Shown here: in pieces, positions 11,658 through 18,835 of the stretch
Layout of the letters: each line of letters begins with the position of its first letter
How positions within the stretch are numbered: position 1 is the stretch's first letter
Assembly: GCF_001421705.1 (NCBI RefSeq)
Contig: NZ_LMKO01000012.1
Coordinates: forward strand, 414,277-478,276
Source of the DNA: Xylophilus sp. Leaf220
Lineage (GTDB): Bacteria > Pseudomonadota > Gammaproteobacteria > Burkholderiales > Burkholderiaceae_C
DNA: 64,000 bases
Direction of reading: 5' to 3'
Program-made: the position numbers and the translations under genes
Notes under the pieces: generated by a model
Seen by the model: the letters and a program-made list of their open reading frames with translations, nothing else
The model's database searches: none
Told to the model about the DNA's origin: nothing

Positions 11658-12760
11658 AGACGATCCGCCGCTTCCTCTATGCCGAAGTGTTGCGGGCCGT
11701 GGCCTTCGTCACGCTGGGCTTTCTGGCGCTGTTCTTCTTCTTCGACTTCGTCGACGAGCTGCGCTACATCGGCCGCAGCGGCAGCGATGGCTACCAGGTG
11801 CAGCACGCGCTGCTCTTCGTGTCGCTGTCGATCCCGAGCCACCTCTACGAACTGCTGCCGATCACCGTGCTGATCGGCACCATCTTCGTGATGGCGCGGC
11901 TGGCGCAGAGCTCCGAGTACACGATCCTGCGCACCAGCGGCCTGGGGCCGTGGCGGGCGCTGGGCACCCTGCTGTCGCTGGGCATGGTGTTCGTGGTGCT
12001 GACGCTGGCGGTGGGCGACTATGCTGCGCCGGCGGGCGAGAAGGCCGCCACGCTGGTCAAGGCGCGCTACCAGGGCAAGCTCACCATCGGCCAGACCGGC
12101 GCCTGGCTGCGCGAGAAGCAGGCGACCGGCGACTACTCGGCCAACGTGCGCTCGCTCGGCGCCGACGGCACGATGACCGGCGTGCGCATCTACGGCTTCG
12201 ACAACCGCGGCTTCGTCTCCAGCATCGTCACGGCCGAGAGCGCGGTCTTCGGGCCGGGCGACCTCTGGACCCTGTACAAGGTCGACCGCAGCGATTTCCA
12301 TACCGAGGTTGCCAACAAGGCCCGGGTCGACCGCAAGCACCTGGACGAGGCCACCTGGCCGACCCACATCAGCGCCGAGATGGTGGCCGCATCGCTGCTC
12401 AAGCCCGACAAGATGCGCACGCTGGACCTGTTCCAGTACATCCGCCACCTCGATTCGAACGGCCAGGCGGCACAGCGCTACGAGATCGAGTTCTGGCGCA
12501 AGGTGTTCTATCCGATCTCCTGCCTGGTGATGGTGGTGCTGGCACTGCCCTTCGCCTACCTGCATTTCCGCTCGGGCGGCATCGCCACCTATGTGTTCGG
12601 CGGCGTATTGGCCGGCGTGAGCTTCTTCCTGCTGAACAACGTGTTCGGCTACATCGGCAATCTGCAGAACTGGATGCCGTGGCTCACCGCCGCGGCGCCC
12701 GGGATGATCTACACCGTGCTCTCCCTGGGCGCCTTCAGCTGGCTGGTACTCCGAAGATGA
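11654..12760 (+). CDS. lptG: LPS export ABC transporter permease LptG
   Basis: Partner of LptF, 368 aa starting MKTIRRFLYAEVLRAVAFVTLGF. N-terminal membrane segments (about 12-35, 55-85, 100-120), a central periplasmic domain, and a C-terminal triplet of membrane helices (VFYPISCLVMVVLALPFAYLHFRSGG, YVFGGVLAGVSFFLLNNVFGYIG, WLTAAAPGMIYTVLSLGAF). The start overlaps the lptF stop (ATGA), and its own stop overlaps the next start in the same way, so lptF-lptG-cbiX-like form a coupled unit. Confidence 0.95.
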   Translation: MKTIRRFLYAEVLRAVAFVTLGFLALFFFFDFVDELRYIGRSGSDGYQVQHALLFVSLSIPSHLYELLPITVLIGTIFVMARLAQSSEYTILRTSGLGPWRALGTLLSLGMVFVVLTLAVGDYAAPAGEKAATLVKARYQGKLTIGQTGAWLREKQATGDYSANVRSLGADGTMTGVRIYGFDNRGFVSSIVTAESAVFGPGDLWTLYKVDRSDFHTEVANKARVDRKHLDEATWPTHISAEMVAASLLKPDKMRTLDLFQYIRHLDSNGQAAQRYEIEFWRKVFYPISCLVMVVLALPFAYLHFRSGGIATYVFGGVLAGVSFFLLNNVFGYIGNLQNWMPWLTAAAPGMIYTVLSLGAFSWLVLRR

Positions 12761-13131
12761 CGCAAGACCCGACGACCGCCGTGGTGCTTTTCGGCCATGG
12801 CTCCCGCGACCCGCTGTGGCGCAAGCCGATCGAGGCGGTGGCCGAGCGGATGCGGACCGATGCGCCGGCGGTGCCGGTGGCCTGCGCCTACCTGGAGCTG
12901 ACCGAGCCGGCATTGCCCGAGACCGTCGAGTCTCTCGCGGCCCGAGGCGCCCGCACGATCCGCATCGTGCCGATGTTCCTGGGCGTCGGCCGCCACGCCC
13001 GGGAAGACCTGCCGGCTCTCGTGCAGGATCTGCGTGCGCAGCATCCGGCCATCGCGTTCGACCTGAAGCCCTCCATCGGCGAGCATCCCGCGATGCTGGC
13101 GCTGATGGCCGATATCGCCGCGGGCCGTTGA
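12757..13131 (+). CDS. cbiX: CbiX-like sirohydrochlorin chelatase family protein
   Basis: 124 aa single-domain CbiX type. Homologues insert metal into sirohydrochlorin for cobalamin or siroheme. The N-terminal metal-site motif is LFGHGSRDP (His at about residue 14) and the second ligand region is YLELTEPALPE; the His in FLGVGRHAREDLP matches the family. It is coupled to lptG by an ATGA overlap and lies upstream of cysB. Siroheme is the sulfite reductase cofactor, so a role next to a sulfur regulator is plausible but inferred. Confidence 0.88.
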   Translation: MTQDPTTAVVLFGHGSRDPLWRKPIEAVAERMRTDAPAVPVACAYLELTEPALPETVESLAARGARTIRIVPMFLGVGRHAREDLPALVQDLRAQHPAIAFDLKPSIGEHPAMLALMADIAAGR

Positions 13132-13153
13132 CGGCGCCCGGCCGGCAGCCCGA

Positions 13154-13166
13154 CCGCATAATGCGG
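13154..13166. promoter_or_regulatory. Palindromic -10 region upstream of cysB
   Basis: CCGCATAATGCGG is a perfect 13-bp palindrome. Its centre contains the -10-like hexamer CATAAT (13157-13162), 28 bp before the cysB start. A matching -35 is not obvious. It could be a promoter with an overlapping autoregulatory site; this is inference. Confidence 0.4.
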
Positions 13167-13189
13167 CAGCTTTTCCGAGACCTGTCCGC

Positions 13190-14131
13190 ATGAACCTCCA
13201 CCAGTTCCGCTTCGTCCAGGAGGCCGTGCGCCGGAACCTGAACCTCACCGAGGCCGCCAAGGCGCTCCACACCTCGCAACCCGGCGTGTCGAAGGCGATC
13301 ATCGAGCTGGAGGAAGAGCTGGGCGTCGAGATCTTCGCCCGCCACGGCAAGCGGCTCAAGCGCGTCACCGAGCCCGGCGAGCATGTGCTCAAAAGCATCG
13401 AACTGATCATGCGTGAGGTGGGCAACCTGCGCCGCATCGGCGAGCAGTTCAGCGCGCAGGATAGCGGCACCCTCTCGATCGCCACCACCCACACCCAGGC
13501 CCGCTACGTGCTGCCGGTGCCGGTCGCCAAGCTGCGCACCGCCTACCCCAAGGTCAACGTCAGCCTGCACCAGGGCTCGCCCGACCAGGTGGCGCGCATG
13601 GTGCTCGACGAGATCGCCGAGATCGGCATCGCCACCGAGTCGCTGGCCGACTACGGCGACCTGGTCACCCTGCCCTGCTACGAATGGCAGCATGTGCTGG
13701 TGGTGCCGGTGGGCCATCCGCTGGCGCAGATCGAGCGGCTGACGCTGGAGGACGTGGCGGCCGAGCCGATCATCACCTACCACCCGTCCTTCACCGGCCG
13801 CACCCGCATCGACCAGGCCTTCGCCGCCCGCAAGCTGGCGCCGCGCATCGCGCTGGAGGCGATCGATTCCGACGTGATCAAGACCTACGTGCGTCTGGGG
13901 CTCGGCGTAGGCATCGTGGCCGAGATGGCGGTGCGGGACGATTCCAACGCCGACCTGGTGGTGCGCCCGCTGGGCCACCTGTTCGGCAGCAACCTGGCGC
14001 GCGTCGCCTTCAAGCGCAGCGCCTACCTGCGCAACTTCGTGCTGGAATTCGCCGAACTGCTCAGCGACCGGCTCAACCGCGACCTGATCGCCAAGGCGCT
14101 CTCGGGCCGCTTCGACGACTACGACCTGTGA
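13190..14131 (+). CDS. cysB: LysR-type sulfur regulator CysB
   Basis: 313 aa. The N-terminal winged helix (MNLHQFRFVQEAVRRNLNLTEAAKALHTSQPGVSKAIIELEEELG) is the CysB/Cbl subfamily signature. The effector domain contains ATTHTQARYVLP and LHQGSPDQVA, the segments lining the N-acetylserine/sulfate pocket. Expected to activate cysteine-biosynthesis genes under sulfur limitation. It is followed 8 bp later by an aminotransferase, with methionine-transport genes nearby. Confidence 0.94.
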   Translation: MNLHQFRFVQEAVRRNLNLTEAAKALHTSQPGVSKAIIELEEELGVEIFARHGKRLKRVTEPGEHVLKSIELIMREVGNLRRIGEQFSAQDSGTLSIATTHTQARYVLPVPVAKLRTAYPKVNVSLHQGSPDQVARMVLDEIAEIGIATESLADYGDLVTLPCYEWQHVLVVPVGHPLAQIERLTLEDVAAEPIITYHPSFTGRTRIDQAFAARKLAPRIALEAIDSDVIKTYVRLGLGVGIVAEMAVRDDSNADLVVRPLGHLFGSNLARVAFKRSAYLRNFVLEFAELLSDRLNRDLIAKALSGRFDDYDL

Positions 14132-14139
14132 CCCTGCCC

Positions 14140-15324
14140 ATGTCCGCCTCCGCCACCCGGTCTCCCGCCTCCCCTGCCCGCACGCCCCCGGTGCAGACCA
14201 AGCTGCCGCGCGTCGGCACCACCATCTTCACCGTCATGTCGGCCCTGGCCGCCGAGACCGGCGCGGTGAACCTCGGCCAGGGCTTTCCCGATTTCGAATG
14301 CGATCCGCGGCTGGTCGACGCGGTGGCTGCCGCGATGCGCGCCGGTGCCAACCAGTACCCGCCGATGGCCGGCCTGCCGGTGTTGCGCGACGCCATCGTC
14401 GAGAAGATCGAGGCGCTGCACGGATACCGCTACAGCGCGGCCGACGAGATCACCGTCACCGCCGGCGCGACGCAGGGGATCATCACCGCCATCCTGGCCG
14501 TCGTCCGCCCCGGCGACGAGGTGGTGGTGCTGGAGCCCTGCTACGACAGCTACGTGCCCAACATCGAACTGGCGGGCGGCACGGTGGTGCGGGTGCCGCT
14601 GGTGCCCGGCAGCTTCCGGCCCGATTTCGCGCGAATCGCGGCGGCGCTGACGCCGCGCACCCGCGCGATCATCGTCAACTCGCCCCACAACCCCAGCGCC
14701 ACCGTCTGGACACGCGAGGACATGCTGCGCCTGGAGGCCCTGCTGGCGCCGACCGACGTGCTGCTGATCAGCGACGAGGTCTACGAGCACATGGTGTTCG
14801 ACGGCGAGCACCAGAGCGCGTCGCGGTTCCCGGGCCTGGCGGCGCGGGCCTTCGTGGTGTCGAGCTTCGGCAAGACCTTCCACGTCACCGGCTGGAAGAT
14901 CGGCTACGTTGCGGCGCCCATGGCGCTGACGGCCGAGTTCCGCAAGGTGCACCAGTTCAACGTGTTCACCGTCAACACGCCGATGCAGCAGGGCATCGCC
15001 GACTACTTGGCCGATCCGCAGCCGTACCTGCAGTTGCCGGCCTTCTACCGCGCCAAGCGCGACCTGTTCCGCGCGGGGCTGGAAGGCTCCCGGCTGCGCC
15101 TGCTTCCGAGCGAAGGCAGTTATTTCCAGTGCGTGGACATCTCTGCTGTCAGCGATTTGTCCGAAGCCGATTTCTGCCAGTGGCTGGCGCGCACCCACGG
15201 CGTCGCGGCGATTCCGCTTTCAGCGTTCTATGGCGACGGCTTCGACCAGCATGTGGTGCGCTTCTGCTTCGCCAAGCGCGACGAGACGCTGCACGCGGCC
15301 CTGGAGCGGCTGCGCAAGCTCTGA
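14140..15324 (+). CDS. PLP-dependent aminotransferase (YbdL/KAT-like, methionine aminotransferase type)
   Basis: Fold-type I class I/II aminotransferase, 394 aa. The PLP lysine is residue 245 in SSFGKTFHVTGWKIGY, a sequence typical of YbdL-type methionine/glutamine aminotransferases. Other landmarks are GAVNLGQGFPDFECDP at the N-terminus, VTAGATQG, and the PLP phosphate/Asp region SPHNPSA...DEVYEHMVFDG. The start MSASATRSPASP follows the cysB stop by 8 bp, suggesting an operon. Methionine/2-oxo-4-methylthiobutanoate exchange fits the sulfur context; the substrate is inferred. Confidence 0.88.
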   Translation: MSASATRSPASPARTPPVQTKLPRVGTTIFTVMSALAAETGAVNLGQGFPDFECDPRLVDAVAAAMRAGANQYPPMAGLPVLRDAIVEKIEALHGYRYSAADEITVTAGATQGIITAILAVVRPGDEVVVLEPCYDSYVPNIELAGGTVVRVPLVPGSFRPDFARIAAALTPRTRAIIVNSPHNPSATVWTREDMLRLEALLAPTDVLLISDEVYEHMVFDGEHQSASRFPGLAARAFVVSSFGKTFHVTGWKIGYVAAPMALTAEFRKVHQFNVFTVNTPMQQGIADYLADPQPYLQLPAFYRAKRDLFRAGLEGSRLRLLPSEGSYFQCVDISAVSDLSEADFCQWLARTHGVAAIPLSAFYGDGFDQHVVRFCFAKRDETLHAALERLRKL

Positions 15325-15358
15325 CCCGACTGCGCGGGCCATCCGGGCCCACCGAAGC

Positions 15359-15395
15359 AAAAAGGCCGTGGAACCTGCGTTCCACGGCCTTTTTT
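15359..15395. terminator. Bidirectional Rho-independent terminator
   Basis: A-run, then GGCCGTGGAA (15364-15373), six-base loop, TTCCACGGCC (15380-15389) and six T. The perfect stem with A and T tracts on both sides can stop the plus-strand aminotransferase gene and the convergent minus-strand small gene. Confidence 0.92.
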
Positions 15396-15421
15396 GCGGC
15401 GCCCCTCGGGGCACACGCCGC

Positions 15422-15592
15422 TCAACCGCCCTTGCTGGGACGCTTGCCGGGGTTCTTCTTGCTACGCGTCGCCTTGCCACGCTCGAGGCTGACCTTCTGG
15501 CCGCGGCCGGCGGTCTGCAGCGACATGCCGGGCAGTGCCGGCAGTGGAGGGGTTGCCTTGCGGTCCGCTTCGGTGACGATCTTGTTACCCAT
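15422..15592 (-). CDS. Small basic conserved protein (56 aa)
   Basis: 56 residues starting MGNKIVTEADRKATPPLP, with a strong AGGAG site just upstream. That site decides this start over the longer frame. The C-terminus is very basic (KATRSKKNPGKRPSKGG). No signal or membrane segment. It lies between two terminator-like structures, so it is probably monocistronic. I do not recognise a characterised family; nucleic-acid binding is conceivable from charge only. Confidence 0.7.
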   Translation of the reverse strand: MGNKIVTEADRKATPPLPALPGMSLQTAGRGQKVSLERGKATRSKKNPGKRPSKGG

Positions 15593-15681
15593 GAAAACTC
15601 CTGGTTGATTGTTGGATGGCAAACCCGGAATTAGGCCACACAAATGCGGCGGTTCCGGGGCGTGCTCCGATAAGCATTGCA

Positions 15682-15700
15682 GCCGGCCTGCACGGCCGGC
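15682..15700 (-). terminator. Hairpin after metQ, possible terminator
   Basis: GCCGGCC / GGCCGGC arms with a 5-nt loop, starting 7 bp past the metQ stop. There is no clear T tract on the minus strand, so this is a weak or Rho-assisted terminator at best. Confidence 0.4.
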
Positions 15701-15707
15701 ACGCGCC

Positions 15708-16523
15708 TTACTGCAGGAAGGCCGGCTTGGCGTAGCCGGCGAAGTTCTTGTCCACCGTGGCCTTGAACTCGGGCGAGCGGTAGGCGTCGACGATGGCCTT
15801 GGCCCACGGTGCGTCCTTGTCCGCCCGCTTGACCGCCACGACGTTCAGGTAATGGTCGGGCGTCTTCTCCAGCGCCACCGCTTCCGACAGCTTCAGACCC
15901 GACGAGATCGCGAAGTTGCCGTTGATGATCGCGTACTCGGTATCGCCGATCGAGCGCGGCAGCTGCGCGGCCTCCAGCGGGATGAACTTCAGCTTGCGCG
16001 GGTTCTCGGCCAGGTCCTTCTCCGATGCGCGCAGCGCGTCGATGCCGGGCTTGAGCGTCACCAGCTGGTTCTGCTGCAGCAACACCAGCGCACGGGCCAG
16101 GTTGCTCGGGTCGTTCGGCAGCGTGACGCGGTCGCCTTCCTTGGCCTCCGCCAAGGATTTGCGGTTCTTGGAGTACACGCCCAGCGGCGCGATCGGGCCC
16201 TGCACGATCTCGACGATGTCGAGCTTCTGGTCGGCCGCGAACTTCTGCAGGTAGACCCGGTGCTGGAAGAAGTTGGCATCGAGCGAGCCCTGCGCCAGCG
16301 CCTGGTTGGGCTGCACGTAGTCGTTGAATTCGACCAGCTTCACCGTGTAGCCCTGCTTCTGCAGGATCGGCACGATGCCTTGCTTCAGCTGATCCATGTT
16401 GGAGCCGGCGGTAGCGCCGATGGTCAGGTTCTTCTTGTCGGCCTGCGCGTGGGCCCCGATGGCGGCGGCGCCCAGGGTGGCGGCGACCAGGGCGGTCAGC
16501 AGGCGGCGTTGGATCGAAATCAT
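15708..16523 (-). CDS. metQ: MetQ/NlpA-family methionine-binding protein
   Basis: Substrate-binding component of the MetNIQ importer, 271 aa. Family landmarks: KNLTIGATAGSNMDQLKQGIVPILQKQGYTVKLVEFNDYVQPNQALAQGSLDANFFQH at residues 30-88, DPSNLARALVLLQ, and DTEYAIINGNFA. The signal peptide (MISIQRRLLTALVAATLGAAAIGAHA) lacks a lipobox cysteine, unlike E. coli MetQ, so it is predicted to be a soluble periplasmic protein. Last gene of metN-metI-metQ. Confidence 0.93.
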   Translation of the reverse strand: MISIQRRLLTALVAATLGAAAIGAHAQADKKNLTIGATAGSNMDQLKQGIVPILQKQGYTVKLVEFNDYVQPNQALAQGSLDANFFQHRVYLQKFAADQKLDIVEIVQGPIAPLGVYSKNRKSLAEAKEGDRVTLPNDPSNLARALVLLQQNQLVTLKPGIDALRASEKDLAENPRKLKFIPLEAAQLPRSIGDTEYAIINGNFAISSGLKLSEAVALEKTPDHYLNVVAVKRADKDAPWAKAIVDAYRSPEFKATVDKNFAGYAKPAFLQ

Positions 16524-16581
16524 GGTTGTGCTCCTCGGATGAAAAATCGGTTCTTTGTTCTGTTCTGTCGTCTGCGCCGTG

Positions 16582-17244
16582 TCAGCGCTTGTCGAGCCGG
16601 CGCGCCAGCGTGTTGCCGGTGACCTGGAGGATCTGCACCAGCACCACCAGCAGCGCCACGGTGAGCACCATCACGTCGGTCTGGAAGCGGTAGTAGCCGT
16701 AGCGGATCGCCAGGTCGCCGATGCCGCCGCCGCCCACCACGCCGGCCACCGCCGAGTAAGAGAGAAAGCTCACCGCCAGGACCGTCAGCGCCAGCACCAG
16801 GCCCGAGCGGGCCTCGACCAGCAGCACCCGCCAGACGATCTGCAGTTCGGTCGCGCCCATCGCATGGGCCGCCTCGATCACGCCGCGCGGCACTTCGCGC
16901 AGGCACTGGTCGACCAGGCGGGCGAAGTACGGAATCGCGGCGAAGGACAGCGGCACCGCCGCGGCCAGCGGCCCGATGGAGGTGCCGGCGATGGTGCGGG
17001 TGAAAGGCACCAGCGCCACCAGCAGGATGATGAACGGAAACGAGCGCACCACGTTCACGATCCAGTTCAGCACCAGGAAGGCCGGCTTGTTGTCGAGCGA
17101 CTGGCCCGGCCCCAGCAGGAACAGCAGCACGCCCAGCGGCCCGCCGAGCACGATGGCGGCGGTCAGGCCGATGGCCAGCATCACGAAGGTCTGGCCGGCG
17201 GCCATCCACAGCTCGGGCAGGATGGCGAGGATGTTGTCGCTCAT
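16582..17244 (-). CDS. metI: Methionine ABC transporter permease MetI
   Basis: 220 aa, five-helix permease of the methionine uptake family. The cytoplasmic coupling motif is EAAHAMGATELQIVWRVLLVEARSGL, and the N-terminus reads MSDNILAILPELWMAAGQTFVMLAIGL. The start overlaps the metN stop by 4 bp. The C-terminal helix VMVLTVALLVVLVQILQVTGN is complete. The long open frame that continues upstream is metN in another frame and was not used. Confidence 0.93.
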   Translation of the reverse strand: MSDNILAILPELWMAAGQTFVMLAIGLTAAIVLGGPLGVLLFLLGPGQSLDNKPAFLVLNWIVNVVRSFPFIILLVALVPFTRTIAGTSIGPLAAAVPLSFAAIPYFARLVDQCLREVPRGVIEAAHAMGATELQIVWRVLLVEARSGLVLALTVLAVSFLSYSAVAGVVGGGGIGDLAIRYGYYRFQTDVMVLTVALLVVLVQILQVTGNTLARRLDKR

Positions 17245-18134
17245 TGCACCGCCTCCACCTGGCGCGCGGCGGCGGAAGCCGCATCGGCACGGGTAGGCGC
17301 CGCAGCAGCAGTGGCCGCTTCCTCGGCCTCGATCCGGGTCAGCAGCGCGTGGCGGCGCTCCAGCCTGGCCAACTCCTGACCCAGCGCACTGGTGCGGGTG
17401 GCGGTGGCGTCGCCCAGGGCGAACTCCTCCACCAGCTCGCCCTTCTCCAGCACCGCCACGTGGCGGCAGATGTTCTGCACCACTGACAGCTCGTGCGTCA
17501 CGATGACGATGGTCACGCCCAGGCGAAGGTTGATCTCGGCCAGCGTCTGCAGCACCGAGCGGGTGGTTTCGGTGTCGAGCGCCGAAGTGGGTTCGTCGCA
17601 CAGCAGCACCTGCGGCCGGGGCGCCAGCGCCCGGGCGATCGCCACCCGCTGCTTCTGCCCGCCCGAGAGCTGCGCCGGGTAGCTGTCGATCTTCTCGGCC
17701 AGGCCCACCACATCGAGGCATTCCCGCACCCGCTGGGCGATGGCCTTCCTGTCGTGGTTGCCGTGGATCTTCAGCGGGAAGGCCACGTTGTCGAACACGC
17801 TGGCGTTCTGCAGCAGGTTGAACTGCTGGAAGATCATGCCGATCGTCTGGCGCGTGTCGCGCAACTGGGTCTTGGTGAGCGCGGTGAGGTCGCGGCCGTC
17901 GACCAGCACCCGGCCGCGGTCGGGCCGCTCCAGCAGGTTGATCAGGCGCAGCAGCGTGGATTTGCCGGCGCCGCTCTTGCCGATCAGGCCGTAGATGTCG
18001 CCGGTGGCGATCTCGAGCGAGACCTGCTTGACCGCGTCGAACACGGTGCCGTCGGGCAGGTGGAAAGTCTTGCCGACGCCGTCAAGGCGGATGACCGGCG
18101 GGGGCGACGCGAGCGCTGCGGAAGATGAACTCAT
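17241..18134 (-). CDS. metN: Methionine ABC transporter ATPase MetN, lacking the NIL regulatory domain
   Basis: 297 aa ABC ATPase. Walker A is GKSGAGKST, the signature LSGGQKQR, Walker B VLLCDEPTSALD and the switch His lies in VTHE. Canonical MetN is about 340 aa and ends in a C2/NIL (ACT-like) domain that binds methionine and inhibits transport. Here the catalytic domain is followed only by a short Ala/Arg-rich tail (about 235-297) without that fold. The start MSSSSAALASPP is preferred over a Met six codons upstream. Confidence 0.92.
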   Translation of the reverse strand: MSSSSAALASPPPVIRLDGVGKTFHLPDGTVFDAVKQVSLEIATGDIYGLIGKSGAGKSTLLRLINLLERPDRGRVLVDGRDLTALTKTQLRDTRQTIGMIFQQFNLLQNASVFDNVAFPLKIHGNHDRKAIAQRVRECLDVVGLAEKIDSYPAQLSGGQKQRVAIARALAPRPQVLLCDEPTSALDTETTRSVLQTLAEINLRLGVTIVIVTHELSVVQNICRHVAVLEKGELVEEFALGDATATRTSALGQELARLERRHALLTRIEAEEAATAAAAPTRADAASAAARQVEAVQ

Positions 18135-18295
18135 TGCGTAGAAAACCGGCACCCCTTGCGGGTCGGCATGGTCGGAAGGCGGGCCGGAACCGGCGAAGGC
18201 GCGATTATCGTGGCCCGGTCAAAAATGAAGAACGATGAAAAAATCGTAATCTTATGCAGTCAGGGCATAAGCAACTGCTTCGGTGGTCGGAATGC

Positions 18296-18757
18296 CTACA
18301 CATGCCTGCGCACGCCCGGTGCCGTCAGATCGACCGGCGGCTGCGCGTCGGCCCGGGCGTGCAGCGTCTCGATGATGCCGCAGCGCCCGCCGTGGCCGCT
18401 GCAGCGGTCGCGCAAGGCCGCCAGGTCCTGCTCCAGCGCCTGCAGTTCCTGCAACCGCTCCTGCACGTGGCCCAGGTGGGCGGTCAGCGCCTCGCTCGCA
18501 CGGGCGCAGTCGGCCGGGTCGTCCAGGTCGAGCGCCAGCAATGTCCGCACCTCGACCAGCGACATGTCCATCGCCCGGCACAGCCGGATGAAACGCAGCC
18601 GGTGGACCTCGTCGTCGGTGTAGAGCCGGTACTGGTTGCCTTCGCGGGCCTGCGCCTGCAGCAGCGCTTCCTTCTCGTAATAGCGGATCGTGGCGGCAGG
18701 AACGCCCGACAGGCGCGCGGCTTCGCCGATTCGGTGGCGGGGGCTTTCTGCCGGCAT
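18296..18757 (-). CDS. cadR: MerR-family Cd/Pb/Zn-responsive regulator CadR
   Basis: 153 aa. The N-terminal MerR helix-turn-helix is RIGEAARLSGVPAATIRYYEKEALL, followed by a long dimerisation helix. Cysteines 84, 119 and 126 have the 35- and 7-residue spacing of the CadR/PbrR metal site (C77, C112, C119 in P. putida CadR). It is divergent from the metal-exporting ATPase, with a MerR-type dyad between them. The start MPAESPRHR is chosen because upstream codons run through that operator. Confidence 0.92.
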   Translation of the reverse strand: MPAESPRHRIGEAARLSGVPAATIRYYEKEALLQAQAREGNQYRLYTDDEVHRLRFIRLCRAMDMSLVEVRTLLALDLDDPADCARASEALTAHLGHVQERLQELQALEQDLAALRDRCSGHGGRCGIIETLHARADAQPPVDLTAPGVRRHV

Positions 18758-18760
18758 GGG

Positions 18761-18791
18761 TTGACCTTCGAGTGGCTTCAAGGTTTTCAAT
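18761..18791 (+). promoter_or_regulatory. MerR-type promoter/operator for the P-type ATPase gene
   Basis: A -35 TTGACC (18761-18766) and a -10-like TTCAAT (18786-18791) are separated by 19 bp, the stretched spacing recognised by MerR-family activators. The spacer carries a dyad with perfect outer arms ACCTT...AAGGT (18764-18784). It lies immediately upstream of cadR and 45 bp before the ATPase start, so CadR would control both. Confidence 0.8.
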
Positions 18792-18835
18792 GATCGCATG
18801 GCAGGGTTCCACTGCCACGCTCTTTCAGGATTTCC

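Noticed and set aside
11486-13978. 830-codon minus-strand frame opposite lptG, cbiX and cysB
   Set aside because: Spans three well-identified opposite-strand genes; composition typical of antisense frames.
18135-18295. Riboswitch or Met-box upstream of metN
   Set aside because: Looked for a SAM-type fold or repeated Met boxes in the 160-bp region and saw none.
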